Of a DNA stretch of 51,701 nucleotides, positions 43,942 through 51,701 are shown in pieces. The DNA is from Chara braunii. Its lineage: Eukaryota > Streptophyta > Charophyceae > Charales > Characeae. Location of the stretch: positions 115,367 through 167,067 of the forward strand of contig BFEA01000094.1 in the NCBI GenBank assembly GCA_003427395.1. The letters run 5' to 3'. A model generated the notes under the pieces. It did no database searches. It was not told the DNA's origin and worked only from the letters and a program-made list of their open reading frames with translations. The translations under genes and the position numbers were made by a program. The number at the start of each line of letters is the position of its first letter. The first letter of the stretch is position 1.

Positions 43942-44038
43942 GTCCTTCAGGACATCCGTTACAATTGGAAGGATACAGACATGATTAGCATGGCCCCTGC
44001 GCAAGGATGACACACGTAAATCGAGAAATGGTCCTAAC
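43942..44038 (+). pseudogene. Retroposed U6 snRNA copy
   Basis: GTCCTTCAGGACATCCG forms the U6 5' stem-loop (shortened). Then come ACAATTGGAAGGATACAGA, CATGATTAGCATGGCCCCTG, CGCAAGGATGACACACGTAA and ATCGAGAAATGGTCC, collinear with plant U6 almost to the end. The catalytic AGC triad (TTAGC) is kept but the ACAGAGA box reads ACAGACA. There is no TATA box or plant upstream element, and the 3' end runs into a 19-nt A tract instead of the T run that terminates Pol III. These are signs of LINE-mediated retroposition. U6 pairs with U4 and U2 in the spliceosome; this copy is presumably inactive. Confidence 0.9.
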
Positions 44039-44071
44039 CAAAAAAAAAAAAAAAAAAAATCTCTCTGAGAC

Positions 44072-44125
<54 letters not shown>

Positions 44126-44127
44126 AA

Positions 44128-44178
<51 letters not shown>
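44039..44178. repeat. Compound poly-A / (CT)n / (CA)n / poly-A tract
   Basis: The A tail of the U6 copy, then CT units (44071-44092), CA units (44093-44139) and a 38-nt A run (44139-44178). Frames across it are repeat artefacts. Confidence 0.95.
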
Positions 44179-44192
<14 letters not shown>

Positions 44193-44556
44193 CACTACAT
44201 AACGCCTAAATTTTACAAGAAGGTACTCCAATTTTGGCAAAGAGAATGATAGCAAAACCAATCAACTCATCGGACAAACCAAAAAAAGAAAAATCCAATT
44301 ACATCATCTCTTCATGCGAGTTGGTATAACAAGGAGTAGAGGCATGCATTTTGCTCAGTACTCAGCTTCACAGAAAAAACTTTCACATGGACTCTCAAGT
44401 GACTTAGGCATTTCGACTTCGGGTGGCACAAGGAGAAAAACCAAAGGAGTTGGGCGCCAAACTTTCGCATGTCTGGAACTTCGTGAAGGCCAATGGTCAA
44501 ACTGGCACAGGTCTCAGAGTTGGGCTACAATGATCGGTTAGGTTTGAGACACACAC

Positions 44557-44730
44557 CTGCTCTTATCTCTGTCAGAAAACTGTCGGAGCAGGCCAACAAG
44601 CGCCTCCTTCTCTGTCCGCCGACTGCGTACAAGTGAGCGTGTCTCGTACTCCAAAACTGCAAGTTGACTCTGCAATCTCCGCACACGCCTCCTGTGCATG
44701 GCAAGCACTTCCTGCTTCTCGCGCTTGTGC
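44557..44730 (-). other. Candidate orphan exon with a coiled coil
   Basis: The minus-strand acceptor (TTGTGGTGAGCAG|GC at 44730) and donor (AGAGCAG|GTGTGTG at 44557) bound a 174-nt, phase-symmetric segment. Its open frame is strongly helical: KREKQEVLAMHRRRVRRLQS, QLAVLEYETRSLV, TEKEALVGLLRQFSDRDKSR, with Leu heptads. It looks coding and is not repeat-driven. The protein family is not recognised. It is on the same strand as the candidate at 40802-41006; a shared gene is possible but unproven. Confidence 0.4.
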
Positions 44731-45104
44731 CTGCTCACCACAAGCAACATCCACAAACATCCAGATCACAACACGCCACCACCCGTACACATGACAACCG
44801 CAGGGATGCATGACACATCCCACCGCCACCTTTCTTTACTCACTAATTACAACAACAAGCTTCTGGCAACAGCACGTCAAAATGAGGACCACGGGAACAC
44901 ACCGCAGGAGCTGAAGCAGAAGTTTCGCAGCAGAATGAACCATGCCTACCACCCTTCTTTTTTTTTTTCTTTCTTTTTTTTTACCACTTCATGCCAACAT
45001 AAAAGGAAACTCACCTTCTCGCTACGGTCCCTGTGCTTATGGTTGTCTAGTTAACCCCACTCTCCTGCCTCTTCACCAAACTTACAGATCCTACCTAGTA
45101 CCTA

Positions 45105-45215
45105 CCTTCTTCCCCCGAATACAACGCACTGTCATTATAGCCGTATCTACACTGAAAGATGCTCAAATACAGCTATAATGACCGTACGGCGTACATTGTA
45201 TTCTGGGAAAGAAGG
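45105..45215. mobile_element. TA-target MITE (family 1), subfamily 2
   Basis: TA flanks at 45103-45104 and 45216-45217. CCTTCTTCCCCCGAATACAA at the left and TTGTATTCTGGGAAAGAAGG at the right. The inner arms ATTATAGCCGTAT and ATACAGCTATAAT pair; the centre is CTGAAAGATGC. Confidence 0.9.
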
Positions 45216-45630
45216 TAATATGTCACACGCAGAACTCGAGAGTGACGGAACTCCCCTATAGGCATTAGATAACCCAAGCTCTGTCAATCACCTAGCAAAT
45301 TCCTCTTGCCTTTCTGAGTTGTGCCTATCCATTGTACCTGTTGCTTTTCTTTTGCCACTTGTTTTTGTTTTTTCTTTTCCCTTCCTTTTTATACCCCTTT
45401 CGCTGTACCTGGTCCCTTTCCAAACAGGTAAAGCATAGCAGGGGGGGCAAATTGTTTCCCTTTGCATCCAGCTCCTACTGGGTTCAAACATCCTCAGACA
45501 GCAGTTGAATCTCAGTCGCACAGACAAACAAATCTCAGCCCTTCATCAAGCTCAAGAGGGGGCAGGCCACACTAGTTAACACAATGCAAGTCCGCCTCCA
45601 CCACAGTAGCTCATGACAGATCTGCCTGCC

Positions 45631-45730
45631 CATCTTCACGCAATTAAAACACCCGATCATTGTGGCTCTATTTGGACCAGCTTTCAGTCTAGATGCGGAA
45701 GATGATGACGTGCTGAGGTGGAAGATGAGG
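45631..45730. mobile_element. TA-target MITE (family 1), degenerate
   Basis: Interior CTATTTGGACCAGCTTTCAG and TCTAGATGCGG match subfamily 2 copies; the ends CATCTTCACG and GGAAGATGAGG are eroded. Confidence 0.5.
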
Positions 45731-46050
45731 AGTTCCTGCACTAGAAGCGGTAGAAGAGATTGATGGGACATTGCAGATATTCTAACAATCTTGCTCTTCT
45801 TCTTCGCACCGTATTGTTGTTTGATATTACAGCGAGTTTACATCCATTTTGAGGGTTTTGTGAATTCATGCGTGATGAAGAGAAATGCTCCTGACCACAT
45901 TCATTCCACAAATCTAAATATCTATCTGAATACCTACGTAGATGCTCTCCTCCTCACTTTATCTCCGTTGTAGAAGCAAGGCCGCCAGGCAGTGACTGCC
46001 ATGGAAGAGCAGCATGCATTCCTCCACAGCATAATGACAGCAACGGTGGG

Positions 46051-46051
<1 letters not shown>

Positions 46052-46127
<76 letters not shown>
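46052..46127. repeat. Compound (CT)n(CA)n microsatellite
   Basis: About 15 CT units pass into about 23 CA units. Confidence 0.95.
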
Positions 46128-46128
<1 letters not shown>

Positions 46129-46144
46129 CAGCGCACACACAAAT

Positions 46145-46440
46145 GGTTCGCGCTCACAAACACGGCTACACTGTCAAAGATTGCTTGTTGACGTCCATCC
46201 GTTCATGTGCAACTTGCCATTTAGATGCTACAGTCTTCCCCCGAATACAACGTATGGTCATTATAGCTGAATTTAGACCAAAAGATACACCAAATTCAGC
46301 TATAATGACCGTACGTTGTATTCAGGGGAAGACTGTAGTTATTCATGGCTCACGCTCACACACACGGCTACACTGTCAAAGACTACTTGCTGACGTCCAT
46401 CCGTTCATGTTTACCTTGCCATTTAGATGCTAGTTATTCA
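46145..46440. repeat. 96-bp tandem duplication, one unit carrying a MITE
   Basis: Unit 1 (46145-46347) and unit 2 (46348-46440) share CGCTCACA(A/C)ACACGGCTAC, ACTGTCAAAGA, TGACGTCCATCCGTTCATGT, CTTGCCATTTAGATGCTA and GTTATTCA. Unit 1 is longer only by the 105-bp MITE plus its extra TA. Confidence 0.95.
46231..46335. mobile_element. TA-target MITE (family 1) with its empty site in the window
   Basis: CAGTCTTCCCCCGAATACAA at the left and TTGTATTCAGGGGAAGACTG at the right; inner arms ATTATAGCTGAATTT and AAATTCAGCTATAAT are also complementary. The flanks are TTTAGATGC-TA and TA-GTTATTC. The paralogous unit reads TTTAGATGC-TA-GTTATTC at 46423-46438, proving a TA target duplicated on insertion. 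A CAGT start and TA target are typical of the Tc1/mariner superfamily. Confidence 0.97.
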
Positions 46441-47860
46441 CGACTTGCGAGTAATTTGGTTCCCTAACGACAGCCCAGACCGTACTTAATGAATAGACAC
46501 CATTGTACAGATTCCTCCACCTCCTATGCAACTCTTACACGGAAATACACACGAATTCAGTAATCTCCTTTTCAACTTTTAAAAGCAAAAATAGTAAAAT
46601 ACACAACCGGCATTTTCTATTCCGGCAGAGTTCTGGATCGCTCGCATGTGTCCTACTTTTGTCAACATTGTATAACAAGCTTTTTGGTATTTAGGGTAGA
46701 CAAAATGGAAGAAACGGATAACGGTGAAAGACGAGAAAAGCTATAATTGTGTTTTCTCAGACTCTGTCCAAGCCGGACAGTTGGCTTGCATCCTGTCATG
46801 TTTGCTGCATTTTCCTGTTTGAGGCCTCGAAACTGTGACCTTTGGCGTAGCAGGACAAAATGAACTACCTATACCTGTTCCACTAATCGCTCCTCGTCGA
46901 AGCCTGCAAAATACCGGCTTGAATAGCTGCAGCACATATGCTACGGAGGAAGGAGCACTTTAGTGGATGCGTTGGCAAGAGGCATGTGGATCCCAGAGAG
47001 AGGACTTGGTGGGAAATAGAAAAAAAAAGGAACAGGAAACAAGATCACAAGATCATAAATGAACAAGCAGTGTAGGCAGATAGATAATTCAATATCATAT
47101 TCTCTTATGAGTCTTATGACAATATTGACAATTTCTATATATCGTCAGATATCATCAAACAGAAATATACATACACAATATCATACATATATATATCTAG
47201 AGAGAGAGAGAGAGAGAAAGGGGGGGCAAGTTAGGACGTACTCACGCCTGAACGTCTGTGCACACATCTGACCTATGGTGCAATCAAATTCACTAGTCAT
47301 ATTACCGTGAGTATGCCCTAATATGAAGACGAAGAAAGGGAAGGAAAGAGGCAAGGACGACAATACCCGTGATGCGGCACAGGGCATGTCTCGAGCACAA
47401 GCTCGCAGTCAAATGCATGTAAGAGGGAGAAAAGCAAGGGTCCAAGCAGAACAGGTGGGGGTTGGCAAGGCTGAGGGGTCAAAATCAATACAATGCATCC
47501 ATGTCAACCCAGGATGTGGCTGAACAGTACAAATACGTAACTGTTAGGAAACGGAACAAGAGTTTGAAACCTGATGAAATCAGATGCACAGAAGAAAGTT
47601 AGGGGACGAAAATCCATGCCAGCAAGGAAGTGAATACAGTACACTGCAAGAATGGCTGGAGCGAGAGAGTTTATCAGGACACCGCAAGCACTGAAATATC
47701 CGCAAGGTAGACAACTGAGGAATAGAAAAAGATAGAATGAAGAGATAAGAAAACAACAGGTGTGAACTGCATGCAAAATAGAGGGTATGCTTCCCTGTGC
47801 GTTGCTGTTTGTGTGTGAGAGGAGAGAGGCAGAGAGAGAGACAGACAGACACACAGACAG

Positions 47861-47865
<5 letters not shown>
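46441..47865. other. Stretch without a recognisable gene
   Basis: AT-richer than its surroundings in 46490-46700 and 47040-47200; a short GA tract at 47201-47216. No domains or RNA genes recognised. Confidence 0.5.

Positions 47866-47901
<36 letters not shown>
47866..47901. repeat. (GA)n microsatellite
   Basis: About 17 GA units, preceded by degenerate GACA/GA sequence from 47815. Confidence 0.9.
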
Positions 47902-47902
<1 letters not shown>

Positions 47903-49248
47903 TTACCAGGGTATTATGAGAGCTGCAGCATTCAGCACCCATCAACAACGAGACATTTTGAGAGTCGCACACGATCACGCATGGGCTTAGGTGTCATTTC
48001 GAAGACATGGAGAATGCAACTACAAGGTCTTCTGCCAAGGGAAGAGTTACACGCGGAGGGTTGAACATCCAGTAAGGTGACCACCACGCAGGGACATCTT
48101 AATGGTCATCATCATCGGCGAGAGTTTCCAAAAGGGGAGGGGGAGAGCGGAGGGGAGAGCGGAGGGGAGAGGTAGGCACTGCAATCAAGTCTGTTGTTCC
48201 CACTCAGTCCCTTCCCCTCTCGTCTCCCCCTGGCTCCTCTCTCTCCTCGCCTCTCTTCGCGCTTGGCACTCATTTCTTTAGCAACGCATTGCTGTGAAGT
48301 CTCTTCGTCGTTCCTCGCGACCCTTTCACCCCCCTCCGCTTTTCCCCGGCCTTCCCGCCTTCACCTCCCTCCATGTCTGGCACCCATTCCTTCTGCAGCA
48401 CTATGAGATACGGAGAAGAAATAACCCTCTTGGGGAGAGAGCGAGAGCGAGAACGAGCACACCCACCCAATGAGATGCATCCATCTGTGCAGAACACTGT
48501 AAGAAGCCAGCCCACGACTCCGCGTGCAGTTTCAGCATGCTGCCATTCAGCGCACTGTGCATGCTGAAGTATCACCAGCACTTGAAGAAGAGGATGCCAC
48601 ATCATCGTTTACCCACCGCAACACTCCCAAACGGAGGGAAGCCGAAAGACCCAAACTTCAGCTCTCCTCGTCGAATCCGACATGCAGCGGGCGCCTCCAC
48701 AAACTGTAGGGGATCGAGGGGTGGTACGCGCCTCTCATGCATGATGAGCAATCAGTCGAGAGTTCAAACCCTGACTTCGAAAACATAACATCAAGACTTC
48801 CCTGACTTTCAGAAGCGTCCATACACGATAAGGTCCTCGACATTTCGCCGCATGTTGCAAAGAGTGTATTCCCAACCCATCACCTCACCAATCGGCCAGC
48901 ACTGAAAGAGTCCCCCGACCCACACATCCGCCTATCAAAGGGAATAGGGGGCCAGGGGGCAACATGACAGAGGCACACGCGAACACATCTGGAAGGTCTC
49001 CACTCCACCTCTGTGCACGGGTACATGACATTATCGCAGCCTCAAAGATCAATCCCCCTTCCTCCCCTCCGCATCCCCAGCGCCGACCCCAATCATTCTG
49101 GACTTCCGAAACCCCTCGTTGGCTATACTCTCAATACCAGTTGCCTCCTGAAGAGACCACCCAGCCGACAGACCACGAGCTGATCGCTCTCACCAACCGA
49201 GAGAAAGAAATGCAAGCCTGCCTGAAGAGGCTAACTGGAACACCCCCT
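47902..49248. other. Stretch with an uncertain open frame
   Basis: A 104-codon frame at 48964-49278 (+) has a coding-like end (WTSETPRWLYSQYQLPPEET, then ELIALTNREKEMQACLKRL) that runs into the 28-bp repeat at 49249. No domain is recognised, and I cannot tell a relic exon from chance. A B-box-like GAGTTCAAACCC is at 48759 with a possible A box about 40 bp upstream. Confidence 0.3.
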
Positions 49249-49326
49249 GATTGGTTGATTAACTGGTACGCCAGTTGATTGGTTGATTAACTGGTACGCC
49301 AGTTGATTGGTTGATTAACTGGTACG
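49249..49326. repeat. 28-bp tandem repeat, 3 units
   Basis: GATTGGTTGATTAACTGGTA plus CGCCAGTT, three times; the third unit ends CGGCA. Confidence 0.95.
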
Positions 49327-50060
49327 GCACTCATAGTCAAAAGGAGACAGACTTCAGATCGCATCAGCACATACAGAGAGCAAGAAGAGAGTCAAACTTC
49401 ATCTTGGTTCATCCACCATGCGCGGCCCATATGCCGCACAGTCATGCCCCCGCCATGCGCCGCACATCTGTCACACAGCCAAGCCCGGATGGGAGGAAGG
49501 GGGAGCAACGGTTCCCGATTCCCTTTCCAGATGCATATCCCCACATACCACATAGAGAGAGAGAGAGAGAGAGCAAGAGAAAGAATCTCCCTCCCCCCCA
49601 AGCTCTCTGTCTGTCAACAACTGCCACGCATCCGTCGAAGACACATACCCACCTATTCCCAGCCGTCTACACACCCGCTTTTGCAGGCAGCCCCACACGA
49701 ATGCCATGACACTGTGCATCTCCACGAGCTTGCCACGTAGTCGACCCCCCTCCCCCCGGGCCCCCCTTCCTTCATGCTCCACCGTATGGAACAAACACAG
49801 CCCACCTTTTACGCTGCCGGTACACCAAAGACGCATTCGACTCCTTTTCTTTGGTCTGTTTTCACCAAGTCCACCGGAACGGCCGATGACCGTAGCAACA
49901 GATCACCCCAACGGAGCCACCTTTCACACGCTCAACACTGGGCCGCAGCGAACCCCAGAAAATGTACACACCCGCCACACGACAACTTGGTTGACAAGTA
50001 AATAGGATTGTTTCTCGCTTCCAGCCTACGGTTCACTGAGGCTTGGCTCTGGCAACATAC

Positions 50061-50061
<1 letters not shown>

Positions 50062-50111
<50 letters not shown>
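50062..50111. repeat. (CT)n microsatellite
   Basis: About 24 CT units, then CG and short GT units. A (CCT)n tract of about ten units follows at 50217-50247. Confidence 0.95.
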
Positions 50112-50114
<3 letters not shown>

Positions 50115-50384
50115 CTGTATGTGTGTGTGTGCGTCTGTCGCAACATACATATATACACAGAACTATACAAATGCAAGTCATAAATGCCATCTCTCTGCCC
50201 CCCGAGCTCCCTCCTATTCCTCCTCCTCCTCCTCCTCCTCCTCCTCTCCCTTCTCCCCCCTTCATCGGGTAACCAAGCATACACCAAGGTAATCCTGTAG
50301 GCCACCTCTCTGTTCCGTCCCCTAGCGAGGCTGAGCAGGGTGGTGGCAGGAGATCAAGAGCGCGCGAGATAAATGACAGGGAGG

Positions 50385-50445
50385 GAATCTCCGAGGCTCG
50401 AACCTGTGTCCTCACAATTACCATAATCACGCAAGCACCAACCCA
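50385..50445 (-). mobile_element. tRNA-like SINE head, copy 1
   Basis: On the minus strand GTGCTTGCGTGATTATGG (A-box-like) is followed by ACACAGGTTCGAGCCTC (B box GGTTCGAGCC). Upstream lies a GGAGAGAGCTACAGGAGTG phrase that also adjoins the copy at 51244. Confidence 0.5.
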
Positions 50446-50538
50446 CTCCTGTAGCTCTCTCCTCTCTCTCCCTTGATGAGGGTGCACTGGGAGTAGCTGG
50501 GATAGGGATAGCAGAACACGACGACACGGGAGTGCTGA

Positions 50539-50610
50539 CTGATGGGGAATCGAACCCGCAACCTGCCAATCACTGTAACTTCTCAAGCTCACGCAAAGTG
50601 TCCCCATCAG
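50539..50610 (-). mobile_element. tRNA-like SINE head, copy 2
   Basis: A 72-nt unit on the minus strand: CTGATGGGGACACTTTGCGT, GAGCTTGAGAAG, and GCGGGTTCGATTCCCCATCA. It has a good B box, an A-box-like part, and 9-nt complementary ends (CTGATGGGG/CCCCATCAG). The T stem does not form cleanly, so it is tRNA-derived and not a functional tRNA. Confidence 0.5.
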
Positions 50611-50698
50611 AACTTTTCCATCTATCCACTCACTCATCACACGTGTCCATGCAGTCAGGTCCTCAGCTTTGACCAGCCGCTTTTGCCCAAACACACGC

Positions 50699-50748
50699 CT
50701 AGACGCACACGCGCGCACGCACACGCACACACACACACACACACACAA
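50699..50748. repeat. (CA)n microsatellite, imperfect
   Basis: CA units with GC interruptions in the first half. Confidence 0.9.
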
Positions 50749-51025
50749 GAAATATTGCTCTGGTTAACGTTAAACAAAAAGCCAAGTGGCATGTATACAG
50801 AATGAAGCAATGAAAACACAGCAGCAGGATTGCGCAGAAACCAACAGTTCAACGACTGCATCCACCAACCGTTATACTTCCACCATGCATATAATTTACG
50901 GTCCATCATACAGTACGTTCGTTGAGAGCAACGAGCGGTGGTTACTTCTACCAACCAGAACGATGAGAACTCGAAAATCATCATGTCAATGTTTTTATCC
51001 TAAAGAAATGAATGAATTCATTAGT

Positions 51026-51094
51026 CTTTAGCAGCCACGTCATCATCAATAAATATCATCAGCCACGTCATCACCAATAAATATCATCAACCGC
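51026..51094. repeat. 32-bp tandem duplication
   Basis: CAGCCACGTCATCA(T/C)CAATA plus AATATCATCA occurs twice; a third, partial unit (ACCGCAGCATCAA) follows. Confidence 0.9.
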
Positions 51095-51243
51095 AGCATC
51101 AAACTGATCGCTCTTCATCACGCTATCGCCACGTGGATCCCCGAGATCCCTCGATTAAACCACACCCACTTCCTCCGAATTTATTTTGTCCAACCCACTC
51201 CTTTTCCTTTCTTTTCTTTTCTTTTTTTTTCCCCAACCCAGTT

Positions 51244-51305
51244 CTGTAGCTCTCTCCTCTCTCTCTCCTCTCTCCACCTCCATAATCACGCAAGCACGAT
51301 TGCTC
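51244..51305 (-). mobile_element. tRNA-like SINE head, truncated copy 3
   Basis: CGTGCTTGCGTGATTATGGA on the minus strand repeats copy 1, then diverges into GAG-rich sequence before a B box. GTTCTGTAGCTCTCTCCTCT on the plus strand is shared with 50452. Confidence 0.4.
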
Positions 51306-51468
51306 CCACCGACTCCAGAGATGCAGAACCCCATTCGTTGGCGGCGAAAGCATGGTGCATCTTTATTTTTTGCGCCGTCATCTTGCCATTGGCATTGCGA
51401 TCCATCAGATCCAAAGGCCGAGATCCTGCACCATCCATCAGTTTTTTCGTTTTTTTTTTCCCCTCTCG

Positions 51469-51568
51469 CTGTCGTCCTCCGAATAGAACGCGCAGTCCTA
51501 ATGAGTCAATCAATCAGTCTATAGACACAGCAGCAATAACGACCGTGTTCACTTCGGGGGGAAGACGG
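51469..51568. mobile_element. TA-target MITE (family 1), diverged
   Basis: CTGTCGTCCTCCGAATAGAACG at the left and TTCGGGGGGAAGACGG followed by TA (51569-51570) at the right. The interior was replaced by AATCAATCAATCAGTC-type sequence. The left TA is lost. Confidence 0.7.
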
Positions 51569-51570
51569 TA

Positions 51571-51701
51571 GGTCTCATCCAGTCCGCTACAGAACGGTGC
51601 CCCTACGACCTCGGCTTTATACCGGACAGATCAGGGAGTTCGTGGGGGACAGTACTGGTTTTTCTTCTTTCTTTTTTTTTTGTTGTTGTTGTTGTTGGGG
51701 G
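51571..51701. other. Window end, no gene seen
   Basis: Unique sequence ending in a T run and (GTT)n. Confidence 0.6.

Noticed and set aside
50539-50610. Functional tRNA gene on the minus strand
   Set aside because: The B box is good and the ends pair, but the T stem and anticodon arm do not form a standard cloverleaf. Kept as a SINE head.
50026-50748. 240-residue minus-strand frame
   Set aside because: It is made of (CT)n, (CCT)n and (CA)n repeats and SINE heads, so it is a repeat artefact.

Overview
This window is nuclear, repeat-rich eukaryotic DNA. It contains one convincing intact protein-coding gene: a 1,041-residue CFAP251/WDR66-type WD40 protein of the motile cilium, read as a single open frame at 6620-9745 (+). 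The rest is mainly transposable elements, microsatellites and short tandem repeats. Three scraps resemble organelle genes (mitochondrial nad7, plastid ndhG, mitochondrial trnE) and one is a retroposed U6 snRNA copy. No prokaryotic features such as operons, ribosome binding sites or CRISPR arrays are present.

The organism is probably a photosynthetic eukaryote with motile flagella. A streptophyte green alga of the Chara type would fit: a ciliary gene is combined with a plastid ndhG-like scrap (ndh genes are absent from most chlorophyte plastids), a mitochondrial nad7-like scrap, a plant-like U6, a gypsy element primed by initiator tRNA-Met, and intense (CT)n expansion. This is inference from content; no species marker is present.

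Layout. 1-6500: microsatellites, minisatellites and many short foldback (MITE-like) copies. 6500-9745: possible 5' UTR intron and CFAP251. 9746-14200: gene-poor, with old duplications. 14277-18504 (-): a decayed non-LTR retrotransposon (ORF1-like region, endonuclease, reverse transcriptase, Cys/His zf-RVT region) with a 61-bp foldback inside the reverse transcriptase. 18505-20320: uncharacterised. 20321-23727 (+): a broken Ty3/gypsy element (LTR, primer binding site, gag, protease) with its gag duplicated at a single N. 25202-25965 (-): a second LTR of the same family, inverted. 26-35 kb: MITEs, a nad7 scrap and tandem repeats. 35938-36057: an assembly gap inside a tandem array. 36-45 kb: a LINE 3' end, ndhG and trnE scraps, poly-A retroposon tails, a U6 pseudogene and a few orphan exon candidates. 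45-51.7 kb: more MITEs, tRNA-like SINE heads and microsatellites.

The most informative structure is a TA-target MITE family (about 12 copies). One copy, at 46231-46335, sits in one unit of a tandem duplication whose other unit, near 46431, preserves the empty site, so target site and element ends can be read directly. The genes do not form a pathway: one ciliary gene is embedded in mobile and simple-repeat DNA.
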